A stretch of DNA of 13,939 nt from Candidatus Methanophagales archaeon ANME-1-THS (lineage in GTDB: Archaea > Halobacteriota > Syntropharchaeia > Alkanophagales > Methanospirareceae): the NCBI GenBank assembly GCA_004212135.1, contig RXIE01000076.1, positions 1 through 13,939 on the forward strand, read 5' to 3'. A model generated the notes under the pieces. It did no database searches, was not told where the DNA came from, and saw only the letters and a program-made list of their open reading frames with translations. Position 1 is the first letter of the stretch; each line of letters starts with the position of its first letter. Below are positions 1 to 6,272 of the stretch, piece after piece. Position numbers and translations under genes: made by a program.

Positions 1-91
1 CATAGAGCTTGTGCAAGTAGATGATGATTTGAAAAGGGCGAAACAGATAGCATCTAAAAAAAATGAAAGACTGGAAAGAGGAAGAGCATAA
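1..91 (+). pseudogene. Tail of an unrecognised convergent gene (cut by window edge)
   Basis: The frame beginning at base 2 reads IELVQVDDDLKRAKQIASKK and then ends at a TAA at 89-91. The lysine- and glutamate-rich composition looks like a real protein C-terminus. In the second copy (1088-1321) the same frame stays open 59 bases into the antisense of hps-rraA, because this copy carries one extra A in a run of A after ATCT. The gene may be complete to the left of the window. I do not recognise the family. It could be the original gene with a shortened end, or a decayed one. Confidence 0.4.
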
Positions 92-114
92 AGGGGAGAA
101 ACTGTTGTTAGATC

Positions 115-393
115 TCACTTCTTCTCCCACGTATACAAATCCAGAACTTGAGAGAGGGTCTTCCCTCGTTTGATCTCTTCCCGGACTCGTTCCTCGGCTT
201 TCCAGACCTCCTTTGCCCTCCGCGCGATCTCGTACGCGCGCTCCTTCGGCACGACCACGACACCGTTATCATCACCGATGATCCAATCGCCGGGTCTTAC
301 CTCCTCGCCACCGCAGGTTATCTCCGCGTTTATCTCGCCAAACCCTTTGGGCTCTCCCGCATTCGGCACGACACATGAGGCGAAAACCGGGAA
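115..393 (-). pseudogene. 3' fragment of hps-rraA (RraA domain, C-terminal half only)
   Basis: The open frame codes for the last 92 or so residues of the fusion protein encoded by the complete gene at 1263-2570. From a GTG at 369 the 84 residues match residue for residue, including the GDDNGVVVVP stretch of RraA-like proteins. Upstream of 393 the match ends and the frame meets a TAA at once. The whole aldolase (Hps) domain and the first half of the RraA domain, including the catalytic GAVRD region, are missing, so it cannot work as either enzyme. All four base differences from the complete gene are silent, which is odd for dead sequence. A short protein from the GTG cannot be excluded but has no clear ribosome binding site. 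Confidence 0.8.
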
Positions 394-527
394 TTACGGC
401 AGATGGTACTCCAATAAACCCGCAGGTAGTACCGCCTGGAACTGCTACCTATTCAGTAATAAAAAACGTTTGTGGAGTTCTTTTTTATCAAAGATTATAA
501 GATACTTTAAACGATAGAGAAAGAGAG
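394..527. other. Spacer between the repeat and hicA; possible gene remnant
   Basis: No complete gene is visible here. On the plus strand, the frame from 393 to a TAA at 498-500 reads ADGTPINPQVVPPGTATY, which looks more like protein than random translation and may be the end of a displaced gene. A weak hairpin (AGGTAG at 424-429 pairing with CTACCT at 445-450) lies just past hicA, but no T-run follows it in the direction of hicA transcription. I therefore do not call it a terminator. Confidence 0.3.
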
Positions 528-782
528 CTATTTCAGAATTTTTAACCTTTTTAAATCCTCTTCGGCCCATTTTGCTTGCTTCTCAATCATACTTTTCAGA
601 GTTTTTGGTCGGAAAGTATCGTTTAAGCTATGAAAAGAAACCGTGACTCTTCTTCCGTCGGGATGATAGTATTGTTGGTGGCTACCTGTTTGTCGATCAA
701 GATAAAAATCGTCTTTCATCAAAGCTCTAATCAGCTCTCTGGCAGTTAAAGAGCGAAGCTTTGAATAGTTAACCCCGGTCAT
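528..782 (-). CDS. hicA: HicA-family toxin (mRNA interferase)
   Basis: This is an 84-residue protein of the HicA family, small double-stranded-RNA-binding-fold ribonucleases that cut mRNA and tmRNA when not held by HicB. The hallmark is visible: after an ELIRALMKDDF helix comes TGSHQQYYHPDGRRVTV, where His35 of the G-S-H motif is the catalytic residue, followed by a PKTLKSMIEKQ helix. The length is slightly above the usual 60-80 because of a charged C-terminal helix. The ATG overlaps the hicB stop by four bases, so the two are translationally coupled, antitoxin first. No frameshift or missing catalytic residue is seen, so the toxin looks intact. The family call is firm; activity is inferred. 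Confidence 0.92.
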   Translation of the reverse strand: MTGVNYSKLRSLTARELIRALMKDDFYLDRQTGSHQQYYHPDGRRVTVSFHSLNDTFRPKTLKSMIEKQAKWAEEDLKRLKILK

Positions 783-1024
783 ATAGTCACGGCTACCAGG
801 GGTTCAGAAGAAACTTTCACTTCTTCATCAGGCTCTTCTGGTATTGGCTCGCCGTGCTCAATCATGCTTTCAATAGTCATTTCAACTACTTCCCTTATAT
901 TCTTTAAGGCTTCCTCTTTGGTATAGCCCCAAGTTGCTCCCCCTTTATGCTCAAGGATTGGACAATAGGCATGCCAGCGGTCTTCATCCGGCTCGACCAC
1001 TACTCTAAAAATAAACGTTTTCAT
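779..1024 (-). CDS. hicB: HicB-family antitoxin, short form without DNA-binding domain
   Basis: The 81-residue product has the partial RNase H-like fold pattern of HicB: two strands (FIFRVVVEPDEDRWHAYCPILEHKGG), the TWGYTKEEALKNIREVVEM segment, and an acidic proline-containing tail (PIPEEPDEEV) typical of this family. It should bind and block HicA. Longer HicB proteins carry a C-terminal helix-turn-helix or ribbon-helix-helix; none is present, so self-repression would need another factor. The ATG at 1024 has a strong ribosome binding site, GAGGGG, 8 bases upstream. It is the first gene of the pair and lies inside a duplicated host locus, the usual setting of a mobile TA module. Confidence 0.92.
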   Translation of the reverse strand: MKTFIFRVVVEPDEDRWHAYCPILEHKGGATWGYTKEEALKNIREVVEMTIESMIEHGEPIPEEPDEEVKVSSEPLVAVTI

Positions 1025-1080
1025 TTTCTTCGCCCCTCTTTTTTGTTCGTTTCGCTGGGCATAAATGCCCTCACTGTGGA

Positions 1081-1088
1081 TATTTAAA
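1081..1088 (-). promoter_or_regulatory. Probable TATA box of hicBA
   Basis: Read on the minus strand, these bases are TTTAAATA, about 57 bases before the hicB ATG. Transcription would begin near 1055 and give a leader of about 30 bases that includes the GAGGGG ribosome binding site. The box lies outside the recognisable repeat, so the promoter probably came with the module. Confidence 0.45.
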
Positions 1089-1321
1089 GAGTAGGACTTA
1101 TAACATTTAAAACTGGGAAGTTATTAATCGTTCCAAAAGAATCTGGCTGCATAGAGCTTGTGCAAGTAGATGATGATTTGAAAAGGACGAAACAGATCGC
1201 ATCTAAAAAGCTGAAAGCCTGGAAAGAGGAAGAGCATAAAGGCGAGAAACTGTTGTTAGATCTCACTTCTTCTCCCAGGTATACAAGTCCAGAACTTGAG
1301 AGAGGGTCTTCCCTCGTTTGA
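1088..1321 (+). pseudogene. Truncated 3' part of the unrecognised convergent gene (second copy)
   Basis: An open frame without a usable start codon reads KTGKLLIVPKESGCIELVQV, then the same segment as at the window's left end, then KLKAWKEEEHKGEKLLLDL, and stops with TGA at 1319-1321 inside the antisense of hps-rraA. The preceding stop is at 1085-1087, next to the hicBA promoter. It appears to be the cut-off end of a gene whose full copy may lie left of the window. The family is not recognised. Because it lacks a start and promoter it is probably not expressed as protein. Confidence 0.4.
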
Positions 1322-1541
1322 TCTCTTCCCGGACTCGTTCCTCGGCTTTCCAGACCTCCTTTGCCCTCCGCGCGATCTCGTACGCGCGCTCCTTCGGCAC
1401 GACCACAACACCGTTATCATCACCGATGATCCAATCGCCGGGTCTTACCTCCTCGCCACCGCAGGTTATCTCCGCGTTTATCTCGCCAAACCCTTTGGGC
1501 TCTCCCGCATTCGGCACAACACATGAGGCGAAAACCGGGAA
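1150..1541. repeat. Right copy of the direct repeat flanking hicBA
   Basis: This is the partner of 1-393 in the same orientation. Here it forms the natural 3' end of the complete hps-rraA gene (1263-2570) plus about 110 bases beyond its stop. It could extend further left than 1150, since the matching sequence for the other copy lies before the window. Most differences, and the only indel, fall in the 110-base non-hps portion. Confidence 0.93.
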
Positions 1542-2570
1542 CCGTATGCGCCTTATTTCATCCACATCGCGCACCGCACCATCGATCACAAAGCCCGCGA
1601 TACCCTTCTGTTTACAGCTCCACGAGGCAAGTTCACCCCAGGGTGCGACCTCCTTCGTGCCCGCATACACAACGATCACATCGCCCGCCTTCGCCACGTC
1701 CGTAGCCTCGACCGGCTTCGCCCAGTCGCCCTCAAAGGTCTGCACCGTCACCGCCTTGCCCACCAGCTTGATATGCTCGAAGAGCGGTTTTATGCCCCGC
1801 AGCACCCCTTTGCGATGCAGTGCATCCGAAATGTTGGGTGTAGAGACCTGCATGAACAACTCGAAGATCTCTTCATCCCGCGTTTTCTTCCGCTTCTCTC
1901 GCTCCTCTTTCCCCGCGAGGAGTAAATCCATCTTCTCCCGTATCCTTCTCGTTGAGTCGCGCACGTTTGCAGTCCTGATGATGTTCCCGCCCACAATGAT
2001 AATCGCAGCCCCCAATCGTACCGCTTCAGCCGCTGTTTCAGCGTCTATCCCCCCACCAACTGCTAACGGCGTCTGCACCGTAGCCGCGACTTTTTCTAAC
2101 AGGCTCAAGGTATCCATTCCTTTCATCTGCTGGTCTATTCCCACATGCACGCAGACGTAATCGACCCCCATCGCCTCCAGTTCCTCTGCTCGTTTCACCG
2201 GGTCACCTGCGTTCATGAGATCCACCATGAGCTCCACACCATACTTCCGGGCAGACCGTAGCGCATCCTCTATCGTGGTGTTATCCGCAACGGCGAGAAG
2301 AGAAACAATCGAAGCACCGGATTTCGCCGCCATCTCCACTTCGATCGCACCGGTGTCCATTGTTTTCATATCCGCGACGAGCTTCACGTCAGGAAAGACC
2401 GCTCTCAGTGCCCGTATTGCCTGCATCCCCTCGCTTTTTATCAAGGGCGTACCCACCTCTAACCAGTCAGCACCACCCTCCCGGCACTCTTTCCCGATCT
2501 CGATCGCTCGCTCTAACTCAAGAACATCAAGCGCTACTTGCAGTATTCTTCGCTCGTTCTTTCCTTTCAT
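1263..2570 (-). CDS. hps: Bifunctional 3-hexulose-6-phosphate synthase / RraA-like domain fusion protein
   Basis: The N-terminal half (about 1-215) is a TIM-barrel aldolase of the OMP decarboxylase superfamily. It condenses formaldehyde with ribulose 5-phosphate, or in many archaea runs in reverse to make ribulose 5-phosphate for nucleotide synthesis. The signature ADMKTMD (Asp67, Lys69, Asp72), the GADWLEVGTPLIKSEG segment and phosphate-binding loops GGGI and VGGNI are all present. A charged linker (about 215-235) leads to an RraA-like domain (about 238-435) with STPNISDALHRKG, WGELAS, GAVRD (Arg334, Asp335) and GDDNGVVVVP. This fusion is common in methanogens and relatives; the role of the RraA half is unsettled. 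I prefer the ATG at 2570 because family members begin within a few residues of ILQVALD; an ATG at 2588 and TTG at 2594 are in frame, and no start has an ideal ribosome binding site. The gene is intact, unlike its fragment at 115-393. Separate phi isomerase (hps partner) is not in the window. Confidence 0.93.
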   Translation of the reverse strand: MKGKNERRILQVALDVLELERAIEIGKECREGGADWLEVGTPLIKSEGMQAIRALRAVFPDVKLVADMKTMDTGAIEVEMAAKSGASIVSLLAVADNTTIEDALRSARKYGVELMVDLMNAGDPVKRAEELEAMGVDYVCVHVGIDQQMKGMDTLSLLEKVAATVQTPLAVGGGIDAETAAEAVRLGAAIIIVGGNIIRTANVRDSTRRIREKMDLLLAGKEEREKRKKTRDEEIFELFMQVSTPNISDALHRKGVLRGIKPLFEHIKLVGKAVTVQTFEGDWAKPVEATDVAKAGDVIVVYAGTKEVAPWGELASWSCKQKGIAGFVIDGAVRDVDEIRRIRFPVFASCVVPNAGEPKGFGEINAEITCGGEEVRPGDWIIGDDNGVVVVPKERAYEIARRAKEVWKAEERVREEIKRGKTLSQVLDLYTWEKK

Positions 2571-2690
2571 GATCCACGAGTATACCATCCTCAATTGCTC
2601 GATGGCCGATTACAAGGCTCACGTTACTATGTTACCGTTAGGGGCATAATAAGCACGATCGAGCACACCCCTCTTTTAGGCTTTTTCGAA

Positions 2691-2864
2691 CTAAAAAATA
2701 CCCAGAAGAAAAAGAACCACAAGAGCCAGAATCACGATCCCTATTCCTATGATAAGGTACGACATGAGTCTAAATAGAAGCCAGAGTATTCCCAGGATGA
2801 TGAAGATGACGAGGAGTATGAAAATTACCGCTGGTATCCCGGTCAGGAACCATAAAATATCCAT
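2691..2864 (-). CDS. Small two-helix membrane protein (57 residues)
   Basis: An unbroken 57-codon frame starts at ATG 2864 and ends with TAG at 2691. It begins MDILWFLTGIPAVIFILLV and is almost wholly hydrophobic: helix one about residues 5-30, a short turn around LFRLMSY, and helix two about 37-56. Such a pure membrane pattern is unlikely in a chance frame. A TTTTAAAT-like TATA element lies about 30 bases upstream, implying a message with almost no leader, which fits the lack of a clear ribosome binding site. T6 at 2694-2699, just before the stop, could end transcription. The family is not recognised. It resembles small pore- or subunit-like archaeal proteins only in general form. Confidence 0.6.
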   Translation of the reverse strand: MDILWFLTGIPAVIFILLVIFIILGILWLLFRLMSYLIIGIGIVILALVVLFLLGIF

Positions 2865-3055
2865 TGTACCGCTTTTGTATTCCGTTTCCCGATTTAAAAG
2901 CTTTTGCTCTTAGCCATATCACTGAAAAAGCGTCGACGTGAAGATGACGCAGTGAATTGTAACCGAGACCGGTTTGACAAAGGCATCATCATTATTCCTT
3001 GCTTAGAGCGGGAGAAAAGATATGCAGGTTCCTCATTTTCGCCCTTTCTTTAGCG
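2865..3055. other. Intergenic region, little visible
   Basis: Apart from the TATA-like element at 2893-2900, only a minor GCGTC...GACGC hairpin near 2930-2950 is seen. It separates the end of the radical SAM gene from the small membrane protein gene. No gene is supported here. Confidence 0.3.
2893..2900 (-). promoter_or_regulatory. Probable TATA box for the 57-residue membrane protein
   Basis: On the minus strand the bases read CTTTTAAA followed by T, centred about 32 bases before the ATG at 2864. The predicted start of transcription is then within a few bases of the start codon, as in leaderless or short-leader archaeal messages. Confidence 0.4.
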
Positions 3056-3952
3056 TCACACAGATGATGAAAGGATCCCATACCGCATCCCGTACCGCGT
3101 ACATAACCTCCGTGACTTCGCTTCCAGCTCGTTCTGATATGCTCGTGGAGGTGCAAAGAATGTCCTGAACAACTTCTTGCAACATGGCACAAGCTCAGAT
3201 GCATATTTCTCCAATGCCCGGTAATAAAGTGTCTTACAATCCGCTGGACCATCGCCGAATAAGGTCAAACCACCAACCAGCACGAAATCAGCCCCATGAG
3301 CTTTTGCCGTTTGTATCATTGCGTCAAGCTGCTCACCGGAATCTGATATAAAAGGCAAAACGGGAATAAAATTCGCACCCACGAGGAATCCTTCATTTTT
3401 ACAGGCGCTCAGTGTTTCTAATCGCTCTTCTGGTGCTGGCGCTCCGGGCTCAAAGATTTGTGCTACCCGTTCATCCAAAGTTGAAAAAGAAAATGAGATG
3501 ATCACGCCGCGATTGAGTTTTTGTCTCAGATCTTCTGGCAGAATTGCGCGTGTATCAAGCTCCTTCAAGATATCCAAATCCCTCAGTACCAAGGGGGATT
3601 TCGTGCAGATATGAACGGGAAAACGAGAGGTTAAGGTAACCTCAAGCATCTTCCTCGTTACCTCATACTTCGCTTCAATCGGTATATAAGCTTCCTGTGA
3701 GGCGAAACAGATGATGCCATACTCGCCCTTTAGTGCTCTTCTTTTCAATTGCTGTGCAAGGATCGCGGGCGCATTGAGCTTGACTGATAACGTCTTTGCC
3801 ATGTTCTCCCCGTATTTACTCCCGCGAAGATAGCAGTACACGCAGTTGAACGGGCATCCATAATAGGGATTCACCGAATAGTCGTCCAAAAACCACTCGT
3901 CCCGTTTCTTATGTTTGTTCAGTATCGTTTTTACCTGGATTTCATTGACCAT
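3056..3952 (-). CDS. SPL-family (spore photoproduct lyase-like) radical SAM protein
   Basis: This 298-residue protein has the radical SAM iron-sulfur motif C-x3-C-x2-C at Cys33, Cys37 and Cys40 in NPYYGCPFNCVYCYLRG. That wording is typical of the SPL-like group found widely in bacteria and archaea and distinct from true spore photoproduct lyase. Further family marks are GEYGIICFASQEAY, the VHICTKSPLVLRDLDIL strand and the ISFSFSTLDERVAQIFEPGAP segment, followed by ANFIPVLPFISD. It would cleave S-adenosylmethionine to start radical chemistry; the substrate is unknown and a DNA-repair role is only a guess. The length is normal and the frame unbroken. It is transcribed away from the deacetylase gene with 88 bases between starts. 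The ATG at 3952 lacks a strong ribosome binding site. Confidence 0.85.
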   Translation of the reverse strand: MVNEIQVKTILNKHKKRDEWFLDDYSVNPYYGCPFNCVYCYLRGSKYGENMAKTLSVKLNAPAILAQQLKRRALKGEYGIICFASQEAYIPIEAKYEVTRKMLEVTLTSRFPVHICTKSPLVLRDLDILKELDTRAILPEDLRQKLNRGVIISFSFSTLDERVAQIFEPGAPAPEERLETLSACKNEGFLVGANFIPVLPFISDSGEQLDAMIQTAKAHGADFVLVGGLTLFGDGPADCKTLYYRALEKYASELVPCCKKLFRTFFAPPRAYQNELEAKSRRLCTRYGMRYGILSSSV

Positions 3953-4040
3953 TTTAGATACCCATCTTCAAAGATCCGTGGTGAGCACATTGAGCAAAAC
4001 TTTTAGAGGTGAATAGATATACGTAGGGAGAAGAAAAGAG

Positions 4041-5150
4041 ATGGTCTCACCGGTAGCGATTTTGTATAACGAGGGATTAAAGGAGTATGATTTTGGCCCG
4101 GGACACCCGTTTAGAGGAACGAGGTACCACCTCTTTCACCAGTTCTTACAGGAACGGGTGAATGGGGAGAATTACCAGATCATCGGTGCGGAACCGGCTG
4201 GGGATGAAGACCTGCGTTTAATCTGCACCAGGGAGTACATCGAGTTCACCCGGGAGTATTACCGAGCTGCACATCTGGGGTTGGAGTATGATGGACGATT
4301 TTATCAGTTCCACAGCGTGGATAATAGACCGCTGGGCAGACCCGGTAAATTGGAAGAAGCCGCACGGCTCATTATAGGTCAGGCGAAGAAAGCGGTTGAG
4401 CTGGTCGAGCAGGGGAAATTTAGGAAAGCGGTCTCACTAGGTGGGGGGCTGCATCATGCCAAACCTTCGTTTGGCGAAGGTTTTTGCCTCTATAACGATG
4501 TCGCATTCACCAGCATCTATCTGCTCGAACGCTCCAACGTGAAGCGGATCTTGATTCTGGATACCGATGCGCACGCGGGAAATGGAACTGCTGAATACTT
4601 TTACCGCGATCCACGAGTCCTCTTCATCGATCTGCACCAGGATCCACGGACATTATACCCGGGCACCGGGTTCACCTACCAGATTGGCGAGGAGGAGGGA
4701 AGAGGGTATACGGTAAACGTGCCGCTGCCCATAGATGCGGGCTACGAGTCCTACAAATTAGTCTTTGAGGAGATCGTTCAACCGCTCGCGCAAGAATTTA
4801 AGCCCGAGATCATCGTCCGAAATGGGGGCTCTGATCCCCATTTCAATGATCAGCTCACTCAGTTAGGACTGCCAATCAAAGGGTTCAGGATGATTGGCGA
4901 GAAGGTTCGAGCGCTTGCGGAACTCTGTCAGGGTAAGGAGATCGATTTAATCGCCTCGGGTTACAATGAAAGGATCTTACCCTACGCGTGGCTGGCACTA
5001 ATTGCCGGCTTAGCGGGAATAGAAGTTCCCGTGGAGGAGCCAGAGCCGATTCCTGAACGATACATGAAGGATTGGGCAGTGCATGCTACCGAGAAGGTGG
5101 TGAGGGAGGTCAAAGCGGAGCTTAAAGAGTACTGGAGCTGTTTCAGGTAA
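4041..5150 (+). CDS. Histone deacetylase-family (AcuC/HDAC-like) protein
   Basis: This is a 369-residue enzyme of the arginase/deacetylase fold. Visible are GGGLHHAKPSFGEGFCLYND with the catalytic pair His138-His139, the zinc ligands Asp176 and His178 in LDTDAHAGNGT, the third ligand Asp265 in NGGSDPH, and Tyr308 in IASGYNE in the place of the transition-state tyrosine. The usual HHGDG stretch is changed to HAGNG and the loop before Tyr308 to ASGY, so it is a divergent member. It probably removes acetyl groups from protein lysines or a small acetylated amine in the cytosol; the substrate cannot be told from sequence. The ATG has GGGAG about 11 bases upstream. It is divergent from the SPL-like radical SAM gene and stands alone. 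Confidence 0.88.
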   Translation: MVSPVAILYNEGLKEYDFGPGHPFRGTRYHLFHQFLQERVNGENYQIIGAEPAGDEDLRLICTREYIEFTREYYRAAHLGLEYDGRFYQFHSVDNRPLGRPGKLEEAARLIIGQAKKAVELVEQGKFRKAVSLGGGLHHAKPSFGEGFCLYNDVAFTSIYLLERSNVKRILILDTDAHAGNGTAEYFYRDPRVLFIDLHQDPRTLYPGTGFTYQIGEEEGRGYTVNVPLPIDAGYESYKLVFEEIVQPLAQEFKPEIIVRNGGSDPHFNDQLTQLGLPIKGFRMIGEKVRALAELCQGKEIDLIASGYNERILPYAWLALIAGLAGIEVPVEEPEPIPERYMKDWAVHATEKVVREVKAELKEYWSCFR

Positions 5151-5308
5151 ATCAATATCTGTGTTTGCTTCTTTGTTCATTCCGTGCCTTTCACACTTTT
5201 AACTCTTACCGAAGGAGATATATTTGTGCTTACAGTAGTATTAAAGTAGAGTTCTTCCTTCGAAGTTGAAGGTTTGGGTTTAGGGCGCAAATTTAGCGAT
5301 TAGCGAGA

Positions 5309-5318
5309 TTTATATATC
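5309..5318 (+). promoter_or_regulatory. TATA box of the AT-rich island operon
   Basis: TTTATATATC is centred about 26 bases before the ATG at 5339 and no ribosome binding site precedes that ATG. Transcription should start at or next to the start codon, so the first gene is probably translated from a leaderless message. Confidence 0.6.
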
Positions 5319-5338
5319 ACTATGCCTAAGATAAAAAC

Positions 5339-6053
5339 ATGGAACCTGATATTGCGGGTATTTTAAGCCAATTCAAATCTATCAAGAAACATGCGAATGA
5401 GCTTCTTGAACCTGTAGATAAACCAGGATTCTTTGAAGAAGAGCGTGATCCTATTCCAGAGATAGATGGTCTTGCTGAGGAATATGATGACGCAAGAACA
5501 AATTTTGACAGTTTAGAGCGCAAACATAACATCGGCCTACATCTTCGGGACATAACCTCGATTCAGTTGTTATTTACCAATCACAGAGCAGTATTGAGAC
5601 AGATTTGTATAGAATGCGAAAAAGCCATTGGTGTTTTGGAGAGTATAGCTACCCCCTTGCCAAAAGAAGAATTAGCCCAACTTAAGATGCTAAGGGAGGA
5701 GTTGAAGAAACTTTCAGGGGCATTGGATATAAACTACGAAAAAAAACTTAAACGAAGCTATAAATGAATACGAAAAAGGGCATCATCTTGCATCTGCCTT
5801 AATCTCTGGTCGTGTAATAATCTACGCTCTTAATCAAATTCCTAGAAAATCAGATAAGGAAAAATTAGAATATTTAATTGGAGAGGGAATTGTAGACAAA
5901 GGGAGAAAAGATATTCAAGAATCAATTATAAAAGCAAGTAGATCAGCTAGAAATTTCTCCTCGCATGATATTAAAGTATCTCCCGAACCTTCGGAGGCAC
6001 TTTCCTTATTGGGTGATGCAATCGGAATTTTAAGAATTGTTGGCAAACTTTAG
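5339..6053 (+). pseudogene. HEPN/DUF4145-like protein, frameshifted at an A8 run
   Basis: From ATG 5339 one frame gives 142 residues (stop at 5767) and breaks off abruptly. Just after GAAAAAAAACTT (near 5737-5750) the +1 frame continues as LNEAINEYEKGHHLASALIS and stays open to TAG at 6053. Removing one A from the A8 run joins the two into one product of 237 residues. The first half is acidic and helical, with likely coiled coil (about 45-65 and 108-135). The second half resembles DUF4145/HEPN helical domains and contains ARNFSSHD, an R-x4-H pattern like the ribonuclease motif of HEPN proteins, followed by a PSEALSLLGDAIGILRIV helix. The shift may be a sequencing error, a true mutation, or a site where polymerase slippage restores the frame. 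It heads a three-gene operon with the genes at 6061 and 6273. HEPN identity is tentative. Confidence 0.6.
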
Positions 6054-6060
6054 AAGAAAC

Positions 6061-6252
6061 ATGACCGATCCATGTTGGCTGCCATCGGCGATAATGCAGA
6101 CTACGGCTGCATTGATTGGTCTCTATGCAGTTGTTTATGTTTTAGCTGCGGAGAGAACAGAGAAGACTCTTCCACAACCGTTTAAAATCCTTTTGGACAT
6201 TTATTTTTCGTTTGTAGTTATAATATTTTTACATGTTTTAATGACAATATAG
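6061..6252 (+). CDS. Small membrane protein (63 residues, two helices)
   Basis: The ATG at 6061 is seven bases after the stop of the frameshifted upstream gene, so both are surely on one message. The product begins MTDPCWLPSAIMQTTAALIG. It has one helix at about 7-32, a charged loop AERTEKTLPQPFK, and a second helix at about 44-62. An upstream in-frame TTG at 6037 would overlap the previous gene and is less likely. Archaeal proteins with a similar WLPSAIMQTTAA opening are often longer membrane proteins, so this may be a short or cut-down member. Function is unknown. Its place after a HEPN-like gene is reminiscent of membrane partners in defence or signalling pairs, but that is only inference. 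Confidence 0.65.
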   Translation: MTDPCWLPSAIMQTTAALIGLYAVVYVLAAERTEKTLPQPFKILLDIYFSFVVIIFLHVLMTI

Positions 6253-6272
6253 AACTGAAAGTGTAGGTGATT

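Larger units (their letters stand above)
1..393. repeat. Left copy of a ~393-base direct repeat flanking hicBA
   Basis: This stretch repeats at 1150-1541 in the same orientation. I count about ten substitutions and one single-base indel, so about 97% identity by eye. Its right edge is sharp: both copies read through GCGAAAACCGGGAA and then diverge. Its left edge lies outside the window. It contains the end of an unknown rightward gene and the 3' end of a leftward hps-rraA gene. Together the two copies bracket the hicBA toxin-antitoxin pair. A tandem duplication of the convergent gene junction explains the layout. Confidence 0.93.

Noticed and set aside
424..450. Hairpin AGGTAG...CTACCT downstream of hicA
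   Set aside because: The stem is six bases with a 15-base loop and no T-run follows in the direction of transcription.
1318..2160. Long rightward frame of 280 codons opposite hps-rraA
   Set aside because: It is the antisense shadow of a clearly recognised gene; its serine- and proline-rich translation has no domain character and no start signal.
2632..2645. Fourteen bases, TGTTACCGTTAGGG, shared with about 7542-7555
   Set aside because: One copy is intergenic and the other is inside the lipoprotein gene. A match of this length is expected about once by chance in a window this size.
2992..3252. Leftward 86-codon frame overlapping the SPL-like radical SAM gene
   Set aside because: It overlaps the end of the real gene in another frame and shows no family features.
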